A stretch of DNA of 64,000 bases, from NCBI RefSeq assembly GCF_005503535.1, contig NZ_SCNN01000012.1:124001-188000 (forward strand), read 5' to 3'. The notes below the pieces were generated by a model, which saw nothing but the letters and a program-made list of their open reading frames with translations, made no database searches and was not told the DNA's origin. The translations under genes and the position numbers were made by a program. Of this stretch, positions 34,684-42,573 are shown one piece after another; positions within the stretch are counted from its first letter, which is position 1; every line of letters begins with the position of its first letter. This DNA is from Mesorhizobium comanense. Lineage in GTDB: Bacteria > Pseudomonadota > Alphaproteobacteria > Rhizobiales > Rhizobiaceae.

Positions 34684-37673
34684 GCGGCGCGTTCCGTATT
34701 CCCGCCGCCGGCCGCCTGAAGCAGGCCAAGACCGCCCGCTTCAGCTTCGATGGCCAGTCCTACGCCGGCATCGAAGGCGATACGCTGGCTTCCGCGCTGC
34801 TTGCCAATGGCGTGCATCTGGTCGGCCGCTCCTTCAAGTACCACCGCCCGCGCGGCATCCTGTCGGCCGGCGCGGAGGAGCCGAACGCGCTGGTGCAGAT
34901 CGTGCGCGACGAGGCACGCAAGACGCCGAACGTGCGCGCCACCGTGCAGGAGCTCTACGACGGGCTCAGCGCCAATTCGCAGAACCGCTGGCCGTCGCTG
35001 GCCTTCGACGTCGGCGCGGTCAACGACCTGGCCTCGCCGATGTTTTCGGCCGGCTTCTACTACAAGACCTTCATGTGGCCGAAAGCGGCCTGGAAAAGCC
35101 TCTACGAGCCCAAGATCCGCGAGGCGGCCGGGCTCGGCGTTTCGCCCGACCGGCCCGATCCCGACCATTATTCCTCGCGCTACGCCCATTGCGACGTGCT
35201 GGTGCTGGGCGGCGGTGCTGCCGGCATCGCAGCGGCCCTGGCGGCGGCCGAGACCGGCGTGCGGGTCATTCTGGCCGACGAGCAGGCGGCGTTCGGCGGC
35301 AGCCTGCGCTTCGAGAGCGGCGCCAGGATCGACGGCCAGGACGGTTTCGCCTGGGCGCAAGCAGCGGTGGCAAAGCTCGCCGCCATGGACAATGTCCGCG
35401 TTTTGCCGCGCACGACGGCCTTCGGCTATTATGCGCAGAATTTCGTCGGCCTGGTCGAGAGGGTGAGCGATCACCTGAAAACTCCGGGCCATGACCTGCC
35501 GCGCGAGCGGCTGTGGCAGGTGAGGGCCAAGCGCGTGGTGCTCGCCTCCGGCGCCATCGAACGCCATATGGTGTTCGCCAACAACGATCGGCCTGGCGTC
35601 ATGCTGGCGGGTGCGGCGCGCACTTTCCTCAACCACTACGGTGTCGCGGTCGGCAGGAATGTCGGTGTCTACACCGCCAACGATTCCGCTTACGCGGCCG
35701 CGATCGACCTGAAGAAGGCCGGCGTCAATGTCGCCGCGATCGTGGACCTGCGCGACAACCCGACCGGTCCGGTGATCGACGAGGCGAGGGCGCTCGGCAT
35801 CGAGATCAATTTCGGCCGCGCTGTGATCCGCGCCGGCGGCAAATTGCGCGTGTCGTCGATGACCGTGCAGCCGAAGAATGGCGGCGGCGAGCGCACCATT
35901 CCGGTCGACGCGATCCTGATGTCGGCCGGCTGGACGCCGTCGGTGCACCTGTTCTCGCAGTCGCGCGGCAAGGTCGCCTTCAACGACGAGACCAGGCGCT
36001 TCGTGCCGGGCACCTATGCGCAGGACTGCGTCTCGGTCGGCGCCTGCAACGGAACCGACGGCCTGTCGGCGACAGTGGACGAGGCCTACGCGGCAGGTGC
36101 CAAGGCGGCGAAGGATTCCGGGGCGAAGGCGGCGAAGGGCGCCAAGCCCAAGGTCGACGCCTCGGAAAGCTGGTCGCGCGGCATGCTGGGCGCGGCGCCA
36201 GGCGCCGGTCCGGACACGACCGTTAAAGCGTTCGTCGATTTCCAGAACGACGTCACCGCCAAGGATATCCGCCAGGCGGTGCATGAAGGCATGCGTTCGA
36301 TCGAGCACGTCAAGCGCTTCACCACCAACGGCATGGCGACCGACCAGGGCAAGACCTCGAACATGCATGGCCTGGCGATCGCCGCCGAGACGCTGGGCAA
36401 GCCGATCCCCGAGGTCGGCCTCACCACCTTCCGTGCGCCCTATACGCCCGTCACCTTCGGCTCGATCGTCAGCCATGCGCGCGGGCCGCTGTTCGACCCG
36501 ACACGCAGGACCGCGATCCATCCCTGGGCTGAGGCCCAAGGCGCCGTTTTCGAGGATGTCGGCCAGTGGAAGCGCGCCTGGTACTTCCCCAAGGGCGGCG
36601 AGGACATGCATGCGGCGGTCGACCGCGAATGCGTCGACGTGCGCACCAAGGCCGGCCTGTTCGATGCTTCGACGCTGGGCAAGATCGAGGTGGTCGGGCC
36701 TGATGCGGCAAAGTTCATGGAACTGCTCTACACCAATCCGTGGGAGAAGCTGGAGCCTGGCCGCTGCCGCTACGGCATCATGCTGCGCGAGGATGGCTTC
36801 ATCTATGATGACGGCGTCGTCGGACGCCTGGCGCCGGACCGGTTCCATGTGACGACGACGACCGGCGGTGCGCCGCGCGTCATGAACCACATGGAGGATT
36901 ATCTCCAGACCGAGTTCCCGCATCTCAATGTCTGGCTGACCTCGATCACCGAGCAGTGGGCGGTCATTGCCGTTCAAGGGCCGAAGTCGCGCGACATCAT
37001 CGCGCCGCTGGTCGACGGCATCGACATGTCGGATGAGGCGCTGCCGCATATGTCCGTGCGCGAAGGCAAGATCTGCGGCGTGCCGACAAGGCTGTTCCGC
37101 ATGTCGTTCACCGGCGAGCGCGGCTTCGAGGTCAACGTGCCGGCCGATTACGGCCAGGCGGTCTGGGAAGCGCTGTGGGCCGAGGGCCAGAAGCATGGCG
37201 CCACCGCCTATGGCACCGAGGCGATGCACGTGCTGCGCGCCGAAAAGGGTTACATCATCGTCGGCCAGGACACGGACGGCACGGTGACGCCTGATGATGC
37301 CGGTCTCGACTGGGCGGTCGGCAAGAAGAAGACCGATTTCGTCGGCATCCGCGGCTTGAAGCGGCCGGACCTGGTTGCCAAGGGCCGCAAGCAACTCGTC
37401 GGCCTCAAGACCAAGGATCCGAAGGTTGTGCTGGAGGAAGGCGCGCAGATCGTCGAGGATCCCAAACAGGCGATCCCGATGAAGATGATCGGCCATGTCA
37501 CGTCGAGCTACTGGTCGCAGAATTGCGGCCGTTCCATCGCGCTGGCGCTGATCGCCGGCGGTCGCGACAGGATGGGCGACACGCTCTATGTGCCGATGCC
37601 TGATGGGGTGATCGAAGTGGAGGTTACCGGGATGGTGTTCTTCGACGAAACGGGAGGGCGCCTCAATGGCTAA
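34680..37673 (+). CDS. soxA: Sarcosine oxidase subunit alpha
   Basis: 997 aa, normal length. An N-terminal 2Fe-2S-like/ubiquitin-fold region (SFDGQSYAGIEGDTLASALLANG), a pyridine-nucleotide-disulfide-type FAD/NAD domain with VLGGGAAGIAAALAAAETG (about residue 175) and a C-terminal GcvT-like folate domain from about 590 (GLFDASTLGKIEVVGPDAAKF, then GTEAMHVLRAEKGYIIVGQDTDGTVTPDDAGL). The GcvT domain binds THF to capture formaldehyde equivalents. Overlaps soxD by four and soxG by eight bases. The very long open frame on the opposite strand is an artefact of codon bias. Confidence 0.96.
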   Translation: MSGAFRIPAAGRLKQAKTARFSFDGQSYAGIEGDTLASALLANGVHLVGRSFKYHRPRGILSAGAEEPNALVQIVRDEARKTPNVRATVQELYDGLSANSQNRWPSLAFDVGAVNDLASPMFSAGFYYKTFMWPKAAWKSLYEPKIREAAGLGVSPDRPDPDHYSSRYAHCDVLVLGGGAAGIAAALAAAETGVRVILADEQAAFGGSLRFESGARIDGQDGFAWAQAAVAKLAAMDNVRVLPRTTAFGYYAQNFVGLVERVSDHLKTPGHDLPRERLWQVRAKRVVLASGAIERHMVFANNDRPGVMLAGAARTFLNHYGVAVGRNVGVYTANDSAYAAAIDLKKAGVNVAAIVDLRDNPTGPVIDEARALGIEINFGRAVIRAGGKLRVSSMTVQPKNGGGERTIPVDAILMSAGWTPSVHLFSQSRGKVAFNDETRRFVPGTYAQDCVSVGACNGTDGLSATVDEAYAAGAKAAKDSGAKAAKGAKPKVDASESWSRGMLGAAPGAGPDTTVKAFVDFQNDVTAKDIRQAVHEGMRSIEHVKRFTTNGMATDQGKTSNMHGLAIAAETLGKPIPEVGLTTFRAPYTPVTFGSIVSHARGPLFDPTRRTAIHPWAEAQGAVFEDVGQWKRAWYFPKGGEDMHAAVDRECVDVRTKAGLFDASTLGKIEVVGPDAAKFMELLYTNPWEKLEPGRCRYGIMLREDGFIYDDGVVGRLAPDRFHVTTTTGGAPRVMNHMEDYLQTEFPHLNVWLTSITEQWAVIAVQGPKSRDIIAPLVDGIDMSDEALPHMSVREGKICGVPTRLFRMSFTGERGFEVNVPADYGQAVWEALWAEGQKHGATAYGTEAMHVLRAEKGYIIVGQDTDGTVTPDDAGLDWAVGKKKTDFVGIRGLKRPDLVAKGRKQLVGLKTKDPKVVLEEGAQIVEDPKQAIPMKMIGHVTSSYWSQNCGRSIALALIAGGRDRMGDTLYVPMPDGVIEVEVTGMVFFDETGGRLNG

Positions 37674-38241
37674 GGCCGCTGCAAAGACCACGGCTTCGCC
37701 TTCGGCGGAACGCCGCCCGGCACTGGCGGGGCGCTCGACGTCCGCGACCGGCGTCAAGGTCGACGTGCTTGCGCCGGCGGAGCGCATGTCGTTGCGCGCG
37801 CCGGAAGCTTCGCTCGCGGCCCTGTCGAAGGCGCTCGGCGTAACCTTGCCGAAGCAGCCGAAGACATCGGCGACAAAGGGCGGCCGCACCGTGCTGTGGC
37901 TCGGCCCGGACGAATGGCTTGTCATCGACGAGGCCGGCAACGATCCGCTCGCCGACTGCGCCAAGGTCACGGCCCTGCATTCGGCGGTCGGCATCTCGCA
38001 CCGCAACATCGGCATTTCGGTCGCCGGTCCGGCGGCCGAAGCCACGATCAATTCGGGCTGCCCGCAGGATCTGTCGCTCGACGCCTTTCCGGTGGGTGCC
38101 GCCTCGCGCACCATTCTGGGCAAGGTCGAGATCGTGCTGTTGCGCACGGGAGAAGAGGCGTTCCGGGTCGAGTGCTGGCGTTCCTTCTCGGACTATGTCT
38201 TTACTTTCCTGTCCGAGGGCGCCCGCGACGCCGCTGGCTGA
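37666..38241 (+). CDS. soxG: Sarcosine oxidase subunit gamma
   Basis: 191 aa. The gamma subunit has a GcvT-like fold without cofactor. GGRTVLWLGPDEWLVIDEAG, VGISHRNIGISVAG and the INSGCPQDLSLDAFPVGAASRTILGKVEIVLLR block are diagnostic. It overlaps soxA by eight bases and ends the sarcosine oxidase operon. An EcfG-type promoter begins five bases after its stop codon and marks the next transcription unit. Confidence 0.94.
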   Translation: MAKAAAKTTASPSAERRPALAGRSTSATGVKVDVLAPAERMSLRAPEASLAALSKALGVTLPKQPKTSATKGGRTVLWLGPDEWLVIDEAGNDPLADCAKVTALHSAVGISHRNIGISVAGPAAEATINSGCPQDLSLDAFPVGAASRTILGKVEIVLLRTGEEAFRVECWRSFSDYVFTFLSEGARDAAG

Positions 38242-38245
38242 TCCC

Positions 38246-38270
38246 GGAACGTTTGCCGCGCGCATCCGTT
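38246..38270 (+). promoter_or_regulatory. Candidate sigma-EcfG promoter for the small acidic protein
   Basis: GGAAC (38246-38250), 16-base spacer, CGTT (38267-38270), an exact consensus match directly after soxG and 24-30 bases ahead of the small ORF start. The initiation point would fall near 38277, leaving room only for the GAGGGAG ribosome site. Confidence 0.75.
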
Positions 38271-38299
38271 GTGCGGCGACAGGTCGAGGGAGAATGCCG

Positions 38300-38539
38300 A
38301 TGCCGTCGAAGTCCGCGCCGAAGCCGCCCACAAAGAGGACAGCGAAAACCGCGGCGGTCCGATCGCTCGAGCATGAGCGGCATCACGAGGCCGATGCCGA
38401 GGAGGAACTCGAAGAGGGCCTCGAGGATACCTTTCCCGCCAGCGATCCGGTGTCCATCACCGGTTCGGCCATTCCCGGCGCGCCGGCCAAGCCCGGCAAG
38501 GCCAAGACCGTGCCCGGGCGGAAGACCCGCAAGCCCTGA
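38300..38539 (+). CDS. Small acidic stress-type protein (EEGLEDTFPASDPVS motif)
   Basis: 79 aa. A Lys/Pro/Ala-rich N-terminus is followed by an acidic segment (EADAEEELEEGLEDTFPAS) ending in DPVSITGSAIPG. This D-E-G-L-E-D-(S/T)-F-P-A-S-D-P-V signature is recurrent in short rhizobial proteins of unknown function. The ATG at 38300 has GAGGGAG about eight bases upstream; the ATG at 38294 is too close to that site. Together with the EcfG-type promoter it suggests a general-stress protein, probably intrinsically disordered. Not part of the sox operon despite the short distance. Confidence 0.75.
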   Translation: MPSKSAPKPPTKRTAKTAAVRSLEHERHHEADAEEELEEGLEDTFPASDPVSITGSAIPGAPAKPGKAKTVPGRKTRKP

Positions 38540-38617
38540 TCCGCTGAAATTTTGATCGGAAGGCATCTTCCCAAGGTCTCGCCTGTTGGGGTATTCAAAG
38601 CGCTTTGGAGAGGAAAA

Positions 38618-39403
38618 ATGACTGTCAAAGCCGTCGTCTGGGGCGAGAACGTCCATGAGCAGACCAATGCCGCCGTACGCGATCTCTATCCCCTGACCAT
38701 GCATGGCACGATTGCCGCGGCGCTGAACCAGGACAAGGGCATCGAGGCGACCACCGCCACCTTGCAGGAGCCCGAACATGGCCTGAGCGAAAGCCGCCTG
38801 GCCGCCACCGATGTCCTGCTATGGTGGGGCCATGCCGCACATGGCGAGGTCAAGGACGAGATCGTCGAGCGCGTGCAGAAGCGGGTCTGGGAGGGCATGG
38901 GTCTCATCGTCCTCCATTCCGGCCATTATTCGAAAATCTTCAAACGGCTGATGGGCACGCCCTGTTCGCTGAAATGGCGCGAGGCCGGCGAGCGCGAGCG
39001 GGTCTGGGCGATCAACCGCAGCCATCCGATCGCGCAAGGCATCGGCGAATGCCTCGAGATCGGTGAGACGGAAATGTATGGCGAACCCTTCGCGGTGCCG
39101 GAGCCGCTGGAGACGGTGTTCATCTCCTGGTACGAGGGCGGCGAGGTATTCCGTTCGGGGCTGACCTACCAGCGCGGCGCCGGCCGCATCTTCTATTTCT
39201 CGCCGGGCCACGAGACCTATCCGATCTACCACAATGAGGGCGTGCAGCAGGTGCTGCGCAACGCGGTGCACTGGGCGCACAACCCGGCGCCGGCGTGGTC
39301 CGGCATCACCAACGCGCCGAACGTGCCGACCGACAAGGCGAAGGAAAAGATCGTGCAGAAGGGCCTGCGCCTGCATGCCGATGGCGACAAGGGCTTGAGC
39401 TGA
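38618..39403 (+). CDS. ThuA-like domain protein (trehalose utilisation A family)
   Basis: 261 aa. VKAVVWGENVHE at the N-terminus, LAATDVLLWWGHAAHGEV, the GMGLIVLHSGHYSKIFKRLMGTPCSLKWRE block and GRIFYFSPGHETYPIYHN are typical of ThuA, a class I glutamine-amidotransferase-like fold. In rhizobia ThuA and ThuB act in conversion of trehalose-type disaccharides to 3-keto derivatives. It is paired with a Gfo/Idh/MocA oxidoreductase 47 bases downstream, the same pairing as thuAB, but no trehalose transporter (thuEFGK) is in the window, so another keto-sugar substrate is possible. GGAGAGG stands before the ATG at 38618. Confidence 0.85.
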   Translation: MTVKAVVWGENVHEQTNAAVRDLYPLTMHGTIAAALNQDKGIEATTATLQEPEHGLSESRLAATDVLLWWGHAAHGEVKDEIVERVQKRVWEGMGLIVLHSGHYSKIFKRLMGTPCSLKWREAGERERVWAINRSHPIAQGIGECLEIGETEMYGEPFAVPEPLETVFISWYEGGEVFRSGLTYQRGAGRIFYFSPGHETYPIYHNEGVQQVLRNAVHWAHNPAPAWSGITNAPNVPTDKAKEKIVQKGLRLHADGDKGLS

Positions 39404-39450
39404 GAGGGGCTCGAATTGAGCCGAGCCTGGTTTGAGAAGGATTTGGGTTG

Positions 39451-40503
39451 ATGGCGCACCGTCTGCTTCTGCTCGGCACCGGCGGCATTGCCGGGCACCA
39501 TGTCGAGGAATTCGCCGCGATTTCGAATTGCGGCATCGTGGCCTGCGTCGATCAGGTTCCGGGCCGGGCGGCAACGTTCGCCGCCGAAAACAGGATCGGC
39601 GCTTCCTTCGAGAGCCTCGAGGCGGCGCTTGGCTGGGGCCAGTTCGACGCCGCCATCAACGCGACGCCGGACGGGGTGCACAAGGCAACGACGCTGGCCC
39701 TGATCGCGGCCAAGAAGCATGTTTTCTGCGAAAAGCCGCTGGCGCCGAACCACGCCGACGCACTTGCCATGACCGAGGCCGCGGAAGCTGCCGGCGTCGT
39801 CAACATGGTCAACCTGACCTACCGCAACTCGCCCGCCATCCAGGAAGCGCGGCGCATGGTGCAGGCCGGCGAGATCGGCGACTTGCGCCATGTCGAGGCG
39901 AGCTACCGGCAGAGCTGGCTGGTCAGCAAGTCCTGGGGCGACTGGCGGGTCGAGGACAAATGGCTGTGGCGGCTGTCGAGCCGGCACGGTTCGACGGGAG
40001 TGTTGGGCGATGTCGGCATCCACATCCTCGATTTCGCCACCTATGGCGCCGCGCAGGATATCGTCAGCCTGCATGCCGACCTGGTGACGTTTCCGAAGGC
40101 CGAGGGCGAGCGGATCGGCGACTATGTGCTTGATGCCAACGACAGCGTGGCGATGACGGCTCGGCTGAAGTCAGGCGCATTGGCGACGATCATGGCCAGC
40201 CGCTTCACGACAGGCCATGCCAATGATCTGTCGCTGGCGCTGCACGGCACCAGGGGCGCCATCAAAGTAGAGACCGACGGCAAGGCGTCGCATCTGTCCG
40301 CTTGTCTTGGCGAGGATGTCGACCAGCAGCGCTGGCACACGATCACGCCGCCGGATGTCAAGCGCAATGCCCGGCGTTTTGCCGATGCGCTGGATGCGGG
40401 GCGGAACGGCGATCCGTCCTTCCGCCGCGCCGCCGACATGCAGAAGCTGATCGACGCTGCCTTCGAAAGCTCGGCGGCAAGGCTGCCGGTTTCGATCGGC
40501 TAG
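39451..40503 (+). CDS. Gfo/Idh/MocA-family oxidoreductase (ThuB-like)
   Basis: 350 aa. N-terminal Rossmann fold with LLLLGTGGIAGHHVEEFAAI and ATPDGVHKATTLALIAAKKHVFCEKPLAPN (the EKP catalytic Lys motif), then the C-terminal beta-sheet domain with GDVGIHILDFATYG and its catalytic Asp/His. NAD(P)-dependent sugar or cyclitol oxidoreductase. It forms a two-gene unit with the ThuA-like protein; TTG at 39448 is an alternative start one codon earlier. Substrate not determined by sequence. Confidence 0.88.
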   Translation: MAHRLLLLGTGGIAGHHVEEFAAISNCGIVACVDQVPGRAATFAAENRIGASFESLEAALGWGQFDAAINATPDGVHKATTLALIAAKKHVFCEKPLAPNHADALAMTEAAEAAGVVNMVNLTYRNSPAIQEARRMVQAGEIGDLRHVEASYRQSWLVSKSWGDWRVEDKWLWRLSSRHGSTGVLGDVGIHILDFATYGAAQDIVSLHADLVTFPKAEGERIGDYVLDANDSVAMTARLKSGALATIMASRFTTGHANDLSLALHGTRGAIKVETDGKASHLSACLGEDVDQQRWHTITPPDVKRNARRFADALDAGRNGDPSFRRAADMQKLIDAAFESSAARLPVSIG

Positions 40504-40604
40504 AATCCGTCACCTGGCCGGCCAAGCAGGTTCGCCATTTCATGGAAACGGCGGACCTCTCTATTTGAAATTGCTCCGGTGCCGGCCGGAAAAGTGCTGC
40601 CGTC

Positions 40605-40853
40605 TTAGAACGTGCTCGGCACGATCCACGGGTTGATGCTGATGCCCAGGCGCGGGCCCTTGCCCTCAGCCGTGTTTTCCGTGGCGCCCTTCTTCTCGAC
40701 CGAACCGGTCGAGGTGCAATCGAGCTTCACATTGCTTTTGGTGTCGACGCAAGCCGCGGCAGCCGGATGCTTGACCGGCTGGGTGGTGCTGGCGGCAAAA
40801 GCCGAGCCGGAAAGGGCCACAACGGCGGCGAGGGCGAGGAGGGTCTTTTTCAT
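40605..40853 (-). CDS. Small secreted protein (DUF680-like)
   Basis: 82 aa with a signal peptide ending SGSAFAAS. The mature part is 60 residues with two Cys (AAACVDTKSNVKLDCTSTG) likely to be disulfide-bonded, then a polar tail ending INPWIVPSTF. The length and MKKTLLALAAVVALSGSAFA opening resemble the Mesorhizobium-type DUF680 family; assignment is tentative. What stands out is its regulatory region: repeated perfect palindromes lie 33-106 bases upstream of the start codon. Confidence 0.7.
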   Translation of the reverse strand: MKKTLLALAAVVALSGSAFAASTTQPVKHPAAAACVDTKSNVKLDCTSTGSVEKKGATENTAEGKGPRLGISINPWIVPSTF

Positions 40854-40885
40854 GGTCAGTCTCCAGTTCGATCGTTGAATTTATT

Positions 40886-40959
40886 TCGTACATGTACGAT
40901 GTGACGTACACATACGGCTGGAGATGGCGATTTTCAAGATAAAAATCGTACATGTACGA
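40886..40959. promoter_or_regulatory. Array of TCGTACATGTACGA palindromes (candidate operator)
   Basis: The 14-bp perfect palindrome TCGTACATGTACGA occurs at 40886-40899 and 40946-40959, and a degenerate copy CGTACACATACG at 40905-40916. They lie between the DUF680-like gene and the TetR gene (both minus strand), immediately upstream of the former. A perfect 14-mer repeated twice within 75 bases of GC-rich DNA is very unlikely by chance, so a dimeric regulator site is strongly suggested; the regulator is unknown. Confidence 0.75.
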
Positions 40960-41048
40960 TGATTTTTTTGAACGCTGAAAATTGCGGCGTGCCGGCATCG
41001 TCGCGCGGGCAATCCGACAGGGTCGTCAGCTGGAATTGTAGATATCGT

Positions 41049-41693
41049 TCAGCAGTTGACCGGTTTATCGGTCAGCGGAGGCACGTCCTTGGTGCTCAGC
41101 GTGGCAAGCGTGAAATCGCACATCCGCTTCACGAAGGCCTGCGGGTCACCGAAAGGGTAGAATGGAAAGGTGATCAGCAGCGAGATCGTGCCGTGGCCGA
41201 CCGCCCATAGCATCGTGGCGATGGCCCGCGGATCGCCATGCAGCTTGCCGGCGGCGACACAGGCCTCGACCCGTTTGATGAGCACTTTCATCGCCGGGTT
41301 GCCTTCCTCCATGTCTTCATAGCTCCTGCCTTCCGGCAGTCTGGTCTTTTCGGTCATGAAGACGGTGCGGTATTCATTGGGATTGCCGAGGCCAAAGGCG
41401 GCGTATTCGGTCATCACCGCCTGCAAGGCTTCGATCGGATCGTCGGAGGGATGCTCCTCAATGCGCCGGGCCAGCGTCTCGAAGGCGTCCTCGGCAAGAG
41501 CGAACAGGATGTCCTGCTTGTCGGCGAAGTAGGAATAGACCGACATCGGCGCATAGCCGACCCGCTTGGCGAGCTTGCGGATGGTCAGGCCCTCATAGCC
41601 CTCTTCCTGGACGAGCCTGTGTGCGGCCTCGACAAGCTCGGTGCGCAGTTCGGCCTTCTGTTTCTCGCGGCGTTTCTGGACGCTCAGCGGCAA
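41049..41693 (-). CDS. TetR-family transcriptional regulator
   Basis: 214 aa. The N-terminal helix-turn-helix is clear (LVEAAHRLVQEEGYEGLTIRKLAKRVGYAPMSVYSYFADKQDILFAL, residues about 20-66), followed by a ligand-binding domain with FVKRMCDFTLATL near the end. It precedes, in the same direction, the DUF680-like gene and follows the SDR of the acyl-CoA type cluster by 93 bases; TetR proteins next to such clusters usually sense acyl-CoA or related ligands. A partial dyad TAC-GCT-GTA in its own leader may be an autoregulatory operator. Confidence 0.88.
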   Translation of the reverse strand: MPLSVQKRREKQKAELRTELVEAAHRLVQEEGYEGLTIRKLAKRVGYAPMSVYSYFADKQDILFALAEDAFETLARRIEEHPSDDPIEALQAVMTEYAAFGLGNPNEYRTVFMTEKTRLPEGRSYEDMEEGNPAMKVLIKRVEACVAAGKLHGDPRAIATMLWAVGHGTISLLITFPFYPFGDPQAFVKRMCDFTLATLSTKDVPPLTDKPVNC

Positions 41694-41730
41694 TTCGGGT
41701 GCCTCTGTTTCTCGTGGTGCCTGACTAAAT

Positions 41731-41746
41731 TATATACGCTGTACGG
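41731..41746. promoter_or_regulatory. Possible TetR operator upstream of the TetR gene
   Basis: TATATACGCTGTACGG contains the dyad TAC-GCT-GTA (41735-41743) in an AT-rich stretch 38-53 bases before the TetR start. TetR-type operators often have TATAC-N3-GTATA form; the right arm here is imperfect. It shares the half-site TGTACG with the palindromes at 40886-40959. Candidate only. Confidence 0.3.
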
Positions 41747-41786
41747 AAACGAACAAGGGCGCCTTCAGGTTCCCGAACGGCAGGCA

Positions 41787-42563
41787 TCAGATGGCGCCGA
41801 TGCCGCCGTCGATGGCCAGCGCGTGGCCGGTCATGAAGGAATTGGCCGGGTCGGCGGCGAACAGGATGGCTGTGGTGATTTCATCGACCTCCGCCACCCG
41901 CTTCATCGGCACGCCGCGCGTCAGTTCGGCCAGGGCTTCCGCTTCCGGCGCGCCGGAAATGCGCACGAAACTGTCCACCATCGCCGTCCTGGTGTGGGCG
42001 GGGCAGATGGCGTTGATGCGCAGGCCCCTGCCTGCATATTCGATCGCGGCCGAACGGGTCAGGCCGATGACGCCATGCTTGGCGGCGGCATAAACCGAGA
42101 GCTTCGGCGCGCCGGACAGGCCCGCGGCCGAGGCGATGTTGACGATCGAGCCACCCTTGCCCGTCGCCTTGAACTGGCGCTCCATCTGCGGGATCTGGTG
42201 CTTCATGGCATGGAAGACGCCGAGCAGGTCGATCTCCAGCACCCGGCGCGCCTCGTCGGAAGGAACCTGCGGAAGTCGCACGAAACTCTGGACGATGCCG
42301 GCATTGTTGACGGCAACATCCAGCCGGCCGAATTTCTCGACCGCCAGCCCGACGAGGTTCTCTGACAGGCTTTCGTCGGCTATGTCGCCGGCAAGGATCG
42401 CGGACTCGACCGCGAGCGTGCCGGCAAGATCGGCGAGCGCCCTCTCATCGATGTCGGATAGAACCAGCCGCGCGCCCTCCGCGGCAAAACCTCTCGCCGC
42501 GCCTTTGCCCAGACCGCCCGTGGCGCCCGTGATCAGCACTGTCATCCCGTCGAAGCGGCCCAT
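41787..42563 (-). CDS. Short-chain dehydrogenase/reductase
   Basis: 258-aa classical SDR: TGATGGLGKGAA cofactor loop, NNAGI, catalytic Ser in NIASAAGLSG and YAAAKHG (Tyr-x3-Lys), C-terminal GHALAIDGGIGAI. Last gene of a minus-strand set SDR2-MaoC-APH-SDR1 running from 44945 to 41787; it follows the APH-like gene after 10 bases. In this context it probably oxidises a 3-hydroxyacyl or similar intermediate, but the substrate is not visible in the sequence. Confidence 0.88.
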   Translation of the reverse strand: MGRFDGMTVLITGATGGLGKGAARGFAAEGARLVLSDIDERALADLAGTLAVESAILAGDIADESLSENLVGLAVEKFGRLDVAVNNAGIVQSFVRLPQVPSDEARRVLEIDLLGVFHAMKHQIPQMERQFKATGKGGSIVNIASAAGLSGAPKLSVYAAAKHGVIGLTRSAAIEYAGRGLRINAICPAHTRTAMVDSFVRISGAPEAEALAELTRGVPMKRVAEVDEITTAILFAADPANSFMTGHALAIDGGIGAI

Positions 42564-42573
42564 CGCGTCCCCG

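Noticed and set aside
34632..38147. 1171-codon open frame on the minus strand opposite soxD-soxA-soxG
   Set aside because: It mirrors a well-supported operon; the translation is Arg/His/Asp-rich without family motifs, as expected from antisense frames in high-GC DNA.
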